In this document: positions 7,077 to 13,874 of the stretch, one piece after another
Position numbering within the stretch: position 1 is the first letter of the stretch
Layout of the letters: every line of letters starts with the position of its first letter
Source of the DNA: an uncultured Novosphingobium sp.
Lineage (GTDB): Bacteria; Pseudomonadota; Alphaproteobacteria; Sphingomonadales; Sphingomonadaceae
Assembly (NCBI GenBank): GCA_938005655.1
Contig: CALLNA010000270.1
Span: 1-15,282 of the forward strand
Length of the DNA: 15,282 bases
Direction of reading: 5' to 3'
Notes under the pieces: generated by a model
Seen by the model: the letters and a program-made list of their open reading frames with translations, nothing else
Told to the model about the DNA's origin: nothing
Database searches by the model: none
Program-made: the position numbers and the translations under genes

Positions 7077-8231
7077 TTAGTCGACCTTGGCCTTCTCGGC
7101 TTCCGTCTCGCTTGCCGGCGCGACGTGCGTTTCGGCCGGGGCGTCCTTGCCGAACATGATGCTGCCCGTCCCGCCTGCCGTCGGCGGCTCGACCAGGTAT
7201 TCGCCGCCCGTGGTCGCGACGGCGGGGACCAGGTGGCGCATGTGCCGGGTCCGCTTCTCGGCGTCGAGCTTGGGGCGCTTCTGCACGTCCCAGGCGAGGC
7301 CGAGCGCCTCCATGAGGTGGATGGTCGAGCCGTTGAAGTCGAACTCCCACCACTTGACCTTGTTGCTGGCGATGCGCGGCCCCGCGTGGTGGGCGTTGTG
7401 CCAGCCGTCACCGAGCGAGATGATCGCGCAGAACCAGTTGTTGGTCGCCCCGCTGCTTTCGTCGAACAGGCGATAGCCCCACTTGTGGGCCAGGCTGTTG
7501 TTGGCCGCGACGCTGTTGGAGAACAGGAAGCAGCGCAGGCAGCCGCCGATCAGGATGGTCGGGATCACGTGCTCCGGCCCGCCGAAGATCATCGCCCAGG
7601 CCGCGGGCAGGATGACCATCGAGAAGACCGCCCAGAAATAGCGGGTGCGATGGAGGAACAGCAGGTAGGGATCGTCGGCGATGCCCTTGGCGTAGATGGA
7701 CCAGTCCGAATAGGTGTTGTCGTGCAGCCAGCCGAGGTGCGACATCGCCCAGGCCTTGAACCCCGACTGCGGACGGCCGTAGCCGTCGATCTTCGGCCCG
7801 TAGGGATCGCCCTTGACGTTGGCGAAGGCGTGGTGGCGGCGGGGGTCGGCCACCCAGTTGATGATCGAGCCCATCGAGGCCATCTGCCCGCAGGTTGCCA
7901 GGATCACCTGCATCCAGCGGTGGGTCTCGAACGAGCGGTGGGTGAAGTAGCGATGATAGCCGACGCCGACGCCGAAGTTGATCAGCAGGTAGCCGGTGAT
8001 GAAGGCCGACCATTCGACCCAGCTCGTCGGCCGGGTCAGCGCCCACCAGATGCCGGCGATCCCGCCCGCGCCCTGGAACAGGTAGAAGACGATCGAGTAT
8101 TCGACGTGCTGCGCCCGCGCGCCGGGGCCGCCGACGAGGACGCCGACATGCGGGCTGCCCTTGCCCTCCCGGTCCCAGGCCCGATCGGCCGGATAGATCG
8201 CGGTGCTCTTGGTGTAACTGGCCTGAGTCAA
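7077..8231 (-). CDS. Membrane fatty acyl (acyl-CoA/lipid) desaturase with altered second histidine box
   Basis: The 384-residue product is an integral-membrane di-iron fatty acid desaturase of the SCD/delta-9 class, expected to place a double bond in acyl chains and tune membrane fluidity. Hydrophobic segments run at about 45-65, 74-92, 106-127, 198-218 and 221-241. Histidine motifs are HRYFTH (93-98), PRRHH (130-134), NNSLAH (244-249) and HNAHH (278-282). The usual second box is HRxHH; here its first histidine is P130 (codon CCC at 7842-7844), so one expected metal ligand is missing. The 340-384 tail is rich in Ala, Thr and Pro and looks disordered. The only usable start is TTG at 8231: the frame upstream has no ATG or GTG before an in-frame stop. 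A G-rich tract lies nine or so bases before it. A single-gene unit, divergent from def. The family call is firm; substrate and position of desaturation are unknown. Confidence 0.88.
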   Translation of the reverse strand: MTQASYTKSTAIYPADRAWDREGKGSPHVGVLVGGPGARAQHVEYSIVFYLFQGAGGIAGIWWALTRPTSWVEWSAFITGYLLINFGVGVGYHRYFTHRSFETHRWMQVILATCGQMASMGSIINWVADPRRHHAFANVKGDPYGPKIDGYGRPQSGFKAWAMSHLGWLHDNTYSDWSIYAKGIADDPYLLFLHRTRYFWAVFSMVILPAAWAMIFGGPEHVIPTILIGGCLRCFLFSNSVAANNSLAHKWGYRLFDESSGATNNWFCAIISLGDGWHNAHHAGPRIASNKVKWWEFDFNGSTIHLMEALGLAWDVQKRPKLDAEKRTRHMRHLVPAVATTGGEYLVEPPTAGGTGSIMFGKDAPAETHVAPASETEAEKAKVD

Positions 8232-8294
8232 GGTCGTAACCCCCCGGATACCTGCCGCGACTGGCGCGGCGCACCTAAAACATGGTTACTAAAT

Positions 8295-8323
8295 CCTTAA
8301 CATTTCCAGCGCGTTTCCGTCAA
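8295..8323 (-). promoter_or_regulatory. Candidate sigma-70 promoter for the desaturase gene
   Basis: On the minus strand TTGACG (8318-8323) is followed after 17 bases by TTAAGG (8295-8300). The -35 box is good and the -10 box is poor, but the block is clearly richer in A+T than its surroundings. It would give a 5' leader of roughly 55-60 bases before the TTG start. Confidence 0.4.
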
Positions 8324-8332
8324 TTTGCAATG

Positions 8333-8354
8333 TTCTACGGCATATTGCGTAGAA
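8333..8354. promoter_or_regulatory. Palindrome in the desaturase/def divergent spacer, possible operator
   Basis: TTCTACG (8333-8339) and CGTAGAA (8348-8354) are perfect 7-base inverted arms around an 8-base spacer. The dyad lies just upstream of the candidate desaturase -35 box and about 87 bases before the def ATG, where a shared regulator could act on both genes. No known binding site is recognised. Confidence 0.35.
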
Positions 8355-8440
8355 TGGCGGGCGGGCCCGACAGGCGCAGCTTCCACCCGGCAAAGGGGAG
8401 ATGGCTTGCGGGGAAGGGCGAGCGGCCCTATTTCGCGGGC

Positions 8441-9010
8441 ATGGCTATCCGCGAAATCCTCGAAGTCCCCGATCCCCGCCTCAAGGTAGTGTCGAAGCCC
8501 GTCGAAAAGTTCGACGACGCGCTGAAGACGCTCGTCGCCGACATGTTCGAGACGATGTACGACGCCCCCGGCATCGGCCTCGCCGCGATCCAGGTCGGCG
8601 TGCCGCTGCGCGTCCTGGTGATCGACCTCCAGCCCGAGGACGAGGAGGCCGAGCCCGAGGTCTGCACCGCTCACGGCGGCGAGGAGCACACCCACCGCCC
8701 GGTCAGGCGCGAGCCGCGGGTGTTCATCAACCCGGAGATCCTCGATCCCTCGGAGGAGCACTCGATCTACAACGAGGGCTGCCTCTCGGTCCCCGAGATC
8801 TACGCCGAGGTTGAGCGCCCGGCGACGATCCGCGCCCGCTGGCAGGACATCGACGGCGCGGTCCACGAGGAGGCGATGGAGGGCCTGATGGCCACCTGCC
8901 TCCAGCACGAGATGGACCATCTCGAAGGCGTTTTGTTCATCGACCACCTGAGCCGGCTCAAGCGGCAGATGGCCTTGAAGAAGCTGGAAAAGCTGCGCAA
9001 GGCGGCCTGA
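8441..9010 (+). CDS. def: Peptide deformylase
   Basis: The 189-residue cytoplasmic metalloenzyme removes the formyl group from the initiator methionine of new proteins. All three family motifs are intact: GIGLAAIQ (44-51), EGCLS (112-116, ligand C114) and QHEMDH (155-160, ligands H156 and H160, catalytic E157). I chose the ATG at 8441 because the product then begins MAIREILEVPDPRL, the standard N-terminus; the frame stays open to an ATG at 8282, which would add 53 unrelated residues. There is no strong ribosome binding site. Between strand motifs 1 and 2, residues about 65-90 form an acidic insert with C75, H78, H83 and H85, making the protein some 20 residues longer than E. coli Def. It converges on the copper-binding protein gene with a 21-base gap. 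Confidence 0.96.
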   Translation: MAIREILEVPDPRLKVVSKPVEKFDDALKTLVADMFETMYDAPGIGLAAIQVGVPLRVLVIDLQPEDEEAEPEVCTAHGGEEHTHRPVRREPRVFINPEILDPSEEHSIYNEGCLSVPEIYAEVERPATIRARWQDIDGAVHEEAMEGLMATCLQHEMDHLEGVLFIDHLSRLKRQMALKKLEKLRKAA

Positions 9011-9017
9011 TCTGCCC

Positions 9018-9031
9018 GCACCCCGCGGTGC
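9018..9031. terminator. Short hairpin between convergent def and csp genes
   Basis: GCACC (9018-9022) and GGTGC (9027-9031) form a 5-bp stem with a 4-base loop in the 21-base gap between the two stops. It has no T-run. It may act as a small shared termination signal; the evidence is weak. Confidence 0.25.
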
Positions 9032-9448
9032 TCAGGCCGCCGCGTGGGCTTCCTCGTTCAAGGTCTCCAGCGCCGCCCGGCAATCGTCCGCGCATTCCCG
9101 GCACATCTGCGCGCAGCGGCGGCAGTGGGCATTGTCGTGCCGGGCGCATTCCGCCTCGCACAGCTCGCAGGCCTTGATGCAGACGGCGAGTTGGGCGCGG
9201 ATCAACTCGCGGTCGCCGCCGGTGCGGCGCGTCGCGATCCGGTAGGTCGCTGTGCAGACGTCCGCGCAGTCGAGGCACAGCCGGATGCACTGGTGCATGT
9301 CCATCGGCTCGGCGAGGCAGGCGTCGGCGCAGGAATTGCAGATCGCGGCGCAGTACATTGCGTGCTTGACCGCCTCGCCGAGCGGCTCGTTGACGTAGCC
9401 CGAGCGGACGACGTCGGGATGTTCGGAGATCATCTTCTGGATCGACAT
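9032..9448 (-). CDS. Four-helix-bundle copper-binding protein (cytosolic copper storage, Csp3-like)
   Basis: The 138-residue protein has 17 cysteines, twelve of them in three exact CX3CX2CX3C blocks at 33-44, 54-65 and 90-101, plus a fourth block at 112-123 preceded by C109. This is the pattern of the DUF326/Csp family, in which cysteines line the core of an antiparallel four-helix bundle and hold many Cu(I) ions. There is no signal peptide or Tat motif, so it should act in the cytoplasm, as Csp3 does. The ATG at 9448 has a strong AAGGAG ribosome binding site eight bases upstream. It is a single gene, convergent with def and divergent from rmuC, with no copper ATPase or CueR gene beside it and no recognisable CueR box in the 92-base upstream gap. 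The fold assignment is strong; the storage role is inferred from characterised homologues. Confidence 0.87.
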   Translation of the reverse strand: MSIQKMISEHPDVVRSGYVNEPLGEAVKHAMYCAAICNSCADACLAEPMDMHQCIRLCLDCADVCTATYRIATRRTGGDRELIRAQLAVCIKACELCEAECARHDNAHCRRCAQMCRECADDCRAALETLNEEAHAAA

Positions 9449-9540
9449 GGGGCGGACTCCTTCCGCTCCTCCAACCGATAATCCACAGCGGCGTTCCGGG
9501 GCGGCGCGATGAGCGCTTTCCTACAGCCGATGTTCGATGT

Positions 9541-10989
9541 ATGTTCCCCGGCATGACTGGTTCCGCGATCCTTTTCGTCCTCCTCGCGCTGGTGATCGGC
9601 GCGGCCCTCGGCTGGTTCTTCGGCTCGCGGCCGGCGGCGGACCTGCGGCAGCGCTTCGCGGCGCGCGACGCCGAGGCGCGGGAGCTGGAGGAGAAGTTTC
9701 GCCGCGCGATCACCGAGCTGGCGGCGGCGAGCGAGAAGGCGAATCGGGCGGAGGCCCTGGAGGCGCGCCTGGCGGACCTGCGGGCCGAGCAGGGCGGGCT
9801 CGTCTCCCAGCTCGCCACGCTCAAGGCCGAGGCCGCCCATTTCGGCGAGCAGAAGCGCCTGCTGATCGAGGCGCAGGAGGCGCTCAAGCAGCAGTTCGAG
9901 GCGGCTGGGGCGAAGATCCTCGAAGGCGCGCAGGAGGCCTTCCTGCGCCGCGCCCAGGCCCGCTTCGAGGAGAGCGAGAAGGCCAGCGCCGCGCGGATCG
10001 ACACCCTGCTGGCCCCGGTCGGCGCCACGCTCGACAGCTACAAGCGGCAGGTCGCCGAGCTGGAGGCCAAGCGGGTCGACGCCTTCGGCCAGCTCACCGG
10101 CCAGATCGAGGCGCTGCGCGCCGGACAGGAGGCGGTGCGGCAGGAGGCCCTGCGGCTCGGCAACTCGCTGCGCAACGCGCCCAAGGCGCGCGGCCGCTGG
10201 GGCGAACAGCAGCTCAAGAACGTGCTCGAGCAGTGCGGGCTGACCGAGCATACCGACTTCGTCACCGAGCATTCCGTCGAGACCGAGGACGGCCGGCTGC
10301 GGCCCGATGCGATCGTCCGCATTCCCGGCAACAAGCAGCTCGTGATCGACGCCAAGGTCTCGCTCAACGCCTACCAGGACGCCTTCGACTGCGAGGACGA
10401 GGTGAGCCGCAAGGCCTTCCTCGACCAGCATGCTGCTTCGATGAAGGCGCATATCCAGACGCTCGGCGCCAAGAGCTACCACAGCCAGTTCGAGAACGCG
10501 CCCGATTACGTGCTGATGTTCGTGCCGGGCGAGCACTTCATCGCCGCCGCGCTCGACCACGATTCGGGGCTGTGGGACTTTGCCTTCGAGCGCCGGGTGC
10601 TACTCGCCAGCCCGACCAACCTCGTCGCCATCGCGCGGACCATCGCCCAGGTCTGGCAGCAGGAGGGCCTGGCCAAGGAAGCGCGCGAGATCGGCAAGCT
10701 CGCCAGCGACCTCTACGACAGCCTGGCCAAGACCCAGGACGACCTGATCAAGACCGGCACCCATCTCGGCCGCGCAGTGAACAGCTTCAACGACTTCGCC
10801 CGGACCTACGAAGGCAACGTGATGAGCCGCGCCCGCCGCCTGACCGAGAAGCACATCAAGATCGGCAAGCGCGAGATCAGCGAGGAGGTCCCGCTGGTCG
10901 AGGCCATGCCCCGCGGCGCGGCAAACGAGAGCCCCGCGCTGCCCCTGGCCGAGGCCGCGAACGACGAGCCCGTCGAGGCAGCGGAATAG
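9541..10989 (+). CDS. rmuC: DNA recombination protein RmuC
   Basis: The 482-residue product has an N-terminal transmembrane anchor (about 8-28), a long Ala/Glu/Arg-rich coiled coil (about 30-175) and the RmuC nuclease-like domain. In that domain the hallmark GRWGE is at 218-222, and R254-P-D256 with D270-A-K272 forms a PD-(D/E)XK-type active-site arrangement. RmuC proteins limit inversions at short inverted repeats and are thought to cut unusual DNA structures; the exact activity is poorly known. Two in-frame ATGs, 9541 and 9553, are both possible, and neither has a clear ribosome binding site; the second would place the membrane segment directly after the start. The last 25 or so residues are Ala/Glu-rich and probably disordered. 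It is followed by a 351-base gap full of inverted repeats. Confidence 0.93.
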   Translation: MFPGMTGSAILFVLLALVIGAALGWFFGSRPAADLRQRFAARDAEARELEEKFRRAITELAAASEKANRAEALEARLADLRAEQGGLVSQLATLKAEAAHFGEQKRLLIEAQEALKQQFEAAGAKILEGAQEAFLRRAQARFEESEKASAARIDTLLAPVGATLDSYKRQVAELEAKRVDAFGQLTGQIEALRAGQEAVRQEALRLGNSLRNAPKARGRWGEQQLKNVLEQCGLTEHTDFVTEHSVETEDGRLRPDAIVRIPGNKQLVIDAKVSLNAYQDAFDCEDEVSRKAFLDQHAASMKAHIQTLGAKSYHSQFENAPDYVLMFVPGEHFIAAALDHDSGLWDFAFERRVLLASPTNLVAIARTIAQVWQQEGLAKEAREIGKLASDLYDSLAKTQDDLIKTGTHLGRAVNSFNDFARTYEGNVMSRARRLTEKHIKIGKREISEEVPLVEAMPRGAANESPALPLAEAANDEPVEAAE

Positions 10990-11030
10990 CCTTTGGGGAT
11001 CGCGGCGAGAGTCGGCCCTTGTTCAACTGG

Positions 11031-11321
11031 CGTTCGTGTCGAGCGAAATCGAAACACGCTGGCACGCCCATCCGTGTCTCGGGTAGTGCCTCGGTTCGCA
11101 TTTCGGCTTCAGGCCCGATTGCAGACCTTCCCATCCCTTCGTCGCCCCGGACTTGATCCGGGGTCCCGCTTCCTCTTCCGGCGGCGCGCATGAAGAAGCG
11201 GGGCCCCGGATCAAGTCCGGGGCGACGAGATGTGTGATGATGGGCTCTTCACCCAGCTTCCCACCCGGAAGCCGAAATGCAAACTGAGACACGGCCATCT
11301 CGACTGCGTTCGACACGAACG
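11031..11321. repeat. Composite of dispersed intergenic repeats arranged as a nested inverted repeat
   Basis: This fills most of the 351-base gap between the convergent rmuC and RNA methyltransferase genes; I see no gene in it. Symmetric pairs, outside to inside, are CGTTCGTGTCGAGCG (11031-11045) with a 1-mismatch partner at 11307-11321; CCGTGTCTC (11072-11080) with 11286-11294; GCATTTCGGCTTC (11098-11110) with a perfect partner at 11268-11280; and the long central hairpin at 11139-11228. The outer pair looks like two inverted, decayed copies of a GTTCGTGTCGA-type palindrome that I recall from sphingomonads. Short open frames here are by-products of the repeats. Confidence 0.75.
11139..11228. 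repeat. Central 34-base inverted repeat (hairpin), possible bidirectional terminator
   Basis: Arms at 11139-11172 and 11195-11228 are complementary over 34 bases except one position, which would be a G-U pair in RNA; the spacer is 22 bases. Each arm contains CCCCGGACTTGATCCGGGG or its near copy, itself almost a palindrome and, from memory, a common intergenic repeat in Alphaproteobacteria. Transcripts of either strand from rmuC or the methyltransferase gene would fold into a very stable hairpin. There is no adjacent U-tract. Confidence 0.8.
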
Positions 11322-11340
11322 GAGGGCAGGGCGTGCCGAA

Positions 11341-12150
11341 TCAGGAGCCCCGCCCCTCCAGCCCGGCCAGCACCTCGTAGGCCAGCACCGCGCCCGCCAC
11401 GGCGGCGTTGAGGCTGTCGGCGCGGCCTTTCATCGGCATGGTGACGCGCAGGTCGCAGGCGTCCTCGTAGGCTTCGGGCAGGCCGCGCGATTCGTTGCCG
11501 ACCAGGATGAAGCAGGGTGCTGCATAGGGCGCGCCGCGATAGGGCCGGGCATCGCGTAGCGAGGCTGCGACCAGCTGGCCCGCTCCGCCGCGCAGCCAGG
11601 GCAGGAACTCCTCCCATCGCGCCTGGGCGATCCGTTGCGTGAAGACCGCGCCCATGCTGGCGCGCACCGCCTCGACCGAGAAGGGATCGGCGCAGTCGTC
11701 GATCAGGATCAGCCCGCCCGCGCCGACCGCGTCGCCGGTGCGCAGCATGGTCCCGAGGTTGCCCGGATCGCGCAGCGCCTGGGCGACCAGCCAGATCGGC
11801 GCGGCGTTGCGGTCGAGCGCAGAAAGCGCGGTGTCGAACTCGGTGAAGACGCCGGCCACGGCCTGCGGATTGTCCTTGCCGGTGATCTTGGCGAGGATGT
11901 CCTCGCTGGTCTCGATCACCTCTCCGCCCGCCGCGGCGACGGCCCGTTCCAGCTCGGCCAGCAGTGGATGGGTCTCGCGTCCGGCGGCCATGACCAGGAT
12001 CTCGGGCAGCCTGCCGCTCTCGCGCGCGTCGGTCAGCAGGCGCAGGCCCTCGGCGAGGAACTTGCCTTCCTGCTTGCGGTGCTTCTTCTCCCGCAATGAG
12101 CGGAGGAACTTGACGGTGGGGTTGGAGAACCCGGTGATCTCGCGGCGCAC
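11341..12150 (-). CDS. SpoU/TrmH-family RNA 2'-O-methyltransferase
   Basis: The 269-residue product is a SPOUT-class methyltransferase that would put a 2'-O-methyl group on tRNA or rRNA ribose using SAM. The N-terminal part (about 1-105) matches the substrate-binding domain of RlmB/TrmH-like proteins, with NPTVKFLRSL and KFLAEGLRLL. The catalytic domain shows motif 1 DPGNLGTMLRTGDAVG (128-143; N131 and R137), motif 2 VGNESRGL (217-224; E220) and motif 3 MPMKGRADSLNAAVA (238-252; S246, N248). The start is GTG at 12150, four bases after the ptsH stop, with a GAGG ribosome binding site overlapping that stop. It is the last gene of the chvG-hprK-rapZ-EIIA-ptsH unit, so it is probably co-transcribed. 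The target nucleotide cannot be read from the sequence. Confidence 0.9.
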   Translation of the reverse strand: MRREITGFSNPTVKFLRSLREKKHRKQEGKFLAEGLRLLTDARESGRLPEILVMAAGRETHPLLAELERAVAAAGGEVIETSEDILAKITGKDNPQAVAGVFTEFDTALSALDRNAAPIWLVAQALRDPGNLGTMLRTGDAVGAGGLILIDDCADPFSVEAVRASMGAVFTQRIAQARWEEFLPWLRGGAGQLVAASLRDARPYRGAPYAAPCFILVGNESRGLPEAYEDACDLRVTMPMKGRADSLNAAVAGAVLAYEVLAGLEGRGS

Positions 12151-12154
12151 CGCC

Positions 12155-12433
12155 TCAATCCTCGCCGAAGCCGTCCTTCACCAGGCCGACCAGCTTGGAC
12201 AGCACCGTGTCCGCGCCGTCGCCGCTGACGACGACCTGGATCGAATCGCCCTTGGCCGCGCCCAGCATCATCAGGCCGAGGATCGAGCCGCCCGCCGCCT
12301 CGGCGCCGTCCTTGTGGACGGTGACGCGGCAGGTCTCGGGCAGCTTGGCCACGGCGTTGACGAACTTGGCGCTGGCCCGCGCGTGGAGGCCGCGTTGGTT
12401 GACGATCTCGACGGTCTCGCTGGCTTCGCTCAT
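12155..12433 (-). CDS. ptsH: Phosphocarrier protein HPr (regulatory PTS)
   Basis: This 92-residue protein has both HPr phosphorylation sites: the active-site H17 in QRGLHARAS, which takes phosphate from EI, and S50 in GGSILGLMMLGAAKG, the site HprK would modify. The sequence around S50 is of the nitrogen-type HPr (NPr) kind. The ATG at 12433 gives the normal length and lies five bases after the EIIA stop; the frame continues upstream through the EIIA gene but only as shadow sequence. With the EIIA and hprK genes in the same unit, its role is most likely signalling rather than sugar uptake. The gene for EI (ptsI/ptsP), which must phosphorylate it, is not in the window. Confidence 0.95.
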   Translation of the reverse strand: MSEASETVEIVNQRGLHARASAKFVNAVAKLPETCRVTVHKDGAEAAGGSILGLMMLGAAKGDSIQVVVSGDGADTVLSKLVGLVKDGFGED

Positions 12434-12438
12434 CCGGA

Positions 12439-12843
12439 TCAGGCCTCCTGCCCGAGGAATTCGGAGGCGATGGTGATGTAGTTGCGCCCGGCGTCGCGCG
12501 CGGCCTTGGCGGCGTCCTGCACCGACATCGAGTTGCGCGCCTTGGCCAGGCGGATCAGCATCGGCAGGTTGATGCCCGCGATCACCTCGACGTGGCCGGC
12601 CTTCATCAGCGAGATCGCGAGGTTGGACGGGGTGCCGCCGAACAGGTCGGTGAGGACGATGACGCCTTCGCCCGAATCGACCTTGCGGACCGCGTCGGCG
12701 ATCTCCTTGCGGCGGCGCTCCATGTCGTCGTTGGGGCCGATGCACACGGTTTCCACCGCGTCCTGCCGGCCGACGACGTGCTGCATGGCGTGGACGAATT
12801 CCTCGGCAAGCTTGCCGTGGGTCACCAGAATCATACCGATCAT
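12439..12843 (-). CDS. manX: PTS EIIA component, mannose (EIIA-Man) family
   Basis: The 134-residue protein is a stand-alone EIIA of the mannose/fructose-sorbose family, a small cytoplasmic phosphocarrier. The phosphorylated residue is H9 in ILVTHGKLAEEF, and the family loop DLFGGTPSN is at 66-74. No EIIB, EIIC or EIID domain or gene is present, so phosphate from HPr probably ends here as a regulatory signal. I chose the ATG at 12843; ATG 12834 (three residues shorter) is also possible, and an upstream TTG at 12924 would run into rapZ. No good ribosome binding site is seen. A 55-base gap separates it from rapZ, and ptsH begins five bases after its stop. Homologues in rhizobia are called manX or ptsA, so the symbol is by analogy. 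Confidence 0.92.
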   Translation of the reverse strand: MIGMILVTHGKLAEEFVHAMQHVVGRQDAVETVCIGPNDDMERRRKEIADAVRKVDSGEGVIVLTDLFGGTPSNLAISLMKAGHVEVIAGINLPMLIRLAKARNSMSVQDAAKAARDAGRNYITIASEFLGQEA

Positions 12844-12898
12844 GCGGGAGGCGCGCTCCGAAGTTCCTGCGAACGCATCCCGGTGCTTCTTTTGGCGG

Positions 12899-13819
12899 TC
12901 ATCGCGATTGCCCCCCCTCGACAAGATCGGCAGCGCGTGATCCCAGGTTGCGATGCAGCAATGTGGGCGAAAATCCCGCCTCGCGCAAGGCTGCGGCGAT
13001 CTGCTCGGCGACGAAGACCGAGCGATGCCGCCCGCCGGTGCAGCCGAAGGCGATGGTCACATAGGCCTTGCCCTGCGCCCGGTAGCGCGGGAGCAGGGTG
13101 AGCAGGAGGTCGTGGATCTTGGCATAGGCCTCGGCGAAGGTCGGGTCCTGGCGGATGTAGTCGCCGACCGCCGCGTCCTGCCCGGTGAGCGGCTTCAGCG
13201 CCGGCTCCCAGTGCGGATTGTCGAGGAAGCGCATGTCGAAGACGAGGTCCGCCAGCGGCGGCATCCCGCGGGCGAAGCCGAAGCTGGTGACGGTCACGGT
13301 CATTTCCGGGCCGCCCTCGGGCGCGAACTGCTCGCGGATCGCCTGCTGGAGGTCGTTGGCCGAGAAGTCGGTGGTGGAGATCACCACGTCGGCCCAGCGC
13401 CGCAGCGGCTCCAGCAGCTCGCGCTCGGCGGCGATGCCCGAGGCGGCGGGCATGTCGCCGGCCAGGGGATGGGGCCGCCGGGTCTCGTTGTAGCGGCGCT
13501 CCAGCTCGGTCCCGGCGCAGTCGAGGAACAGGGTGGTGAGCTGGAGGTCGTCGCGCTGGGACAGCTTCTTGACCCGGGCGATCACCCGGTGCGGGTCGAA
13601 GCCGCGGGTGCGCGAATCGAAGCCGATGGCGAGCGGCGCGCGCAGATCGGCCTCGGCCGGGCTGTCGATCAGCCGTTCGAGCATCCGGATCGGGAAGTTG
13701 TCGATCGTCTCCCACCCCAGGTCCTCCAGCACGCGCAGCGCCGTGGTCTTGCCGGCACCGAGCAGGCCGGTGACGAGCAATACGCGCTGGCGGGCGCCTT
13801 GGGGGGACTCGTCGGGCAT
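12899..13819 (-). CDS. rapZ: RNase adapter / nucleotide-binding protein RapZ (YvcJ family)
   Basis: The 306-residue product has an N-terminal P-loop domain with Walker A GLLGAGKTT (18-26), a DNFP motif (40-43) and a Walker-B-like LFLDC (97-101). The C-terminal domain shows SFGFARGMPPLADLVFD (179-195), RFLDNPHW (197-204) and GCTGGRHRSV (259-268), all hallmarks of RapZ. In E. coli RapZ presents the small RNA GlmZ to RNase E and so controls glmS (amino-sugar synthesis), and it binds glucosamine 6-phosphate through the C-terminal domain. In Alphaproteobacteria the partner RNA is not known to me, so the role here is inferred only from the fold and from its place between hprK and the PTS genes. The ATG at 13819 gives the expected start before the P-loop. 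Gaps of 55 bases lie on both sides. Confidence 0.95.
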   Translation of the reverse strand: MPDESPQGARQRVLLVTGLLGAGKTTALRVLEDLGWETIDNFPIRMLERLIDSPAEADLRAPLAIGFDSRTRGFDPHRVIARVKKLSQRDDLQLTTLFLDCAGTELERRYNETRRPHPLAGDMPAASGIAAERELLEPLRRWADVVISTTDFSANDLQQAIREQFAPEGGPEMTVTVTSFGFARGMPPLADLVFDMRFLDNPHWEPALKPLTGQDAAVGDYIRQDPTFAEAYAKIHDLLLTLLPRYRAQGKAYVTIAFGCTGGRHRSVFVAEQIAAALREAGFSPTLLHRNLGSRAADLVEGGQSR

Positions 13820-13874
13820 CCGCCGTGCTTTGCCCCCGCCGTCCCGAAAAGGGAAGGGCGCTCGCGCCAGGCGT

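Noticed and set aside
7004..7411. Minus-strand open frame ending in MLNVFQHDEMDS, and its plus-strand counterpart containing MLKHVQHD
   Set aside because: Both short peptides are translations of the palindromic repeat at 7018-7046, a well-known source of false small genes; the rest is desaturase sequence in the wrong frame.
8282..8440. 53-residue N-terminal extension of peptide deformylase
   Set aside because: The extension has no resemblance to Def, covers the AT-rich promoter region and dyad, and the standard N-terminus MAIREIL begins at 8441.
9449..9540. CueR-type copper operator upstream of the copper-binding protein
   Set aside because: I looked for an ACCTTGCC-N7-GGCAAGGT-like dyad on both strands and found none.
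10993..11316. Small open frames on both strands between rmuC and the RNA methyltransferase
   Set aside because: They are translations of inverted repeats (for example LDPGSR and PDLIRG from the CCGGACTTGATCCGG arms), with no ribosome binding site or family motif.
12844..12924. 27-residue N-terminal extension of EIIA from a TTG codon
   Set aside because: It would overlap rapZ and adds a basic stretch absent from the EIIA family, whose proteins begin two to eight residues before the active-site THG.
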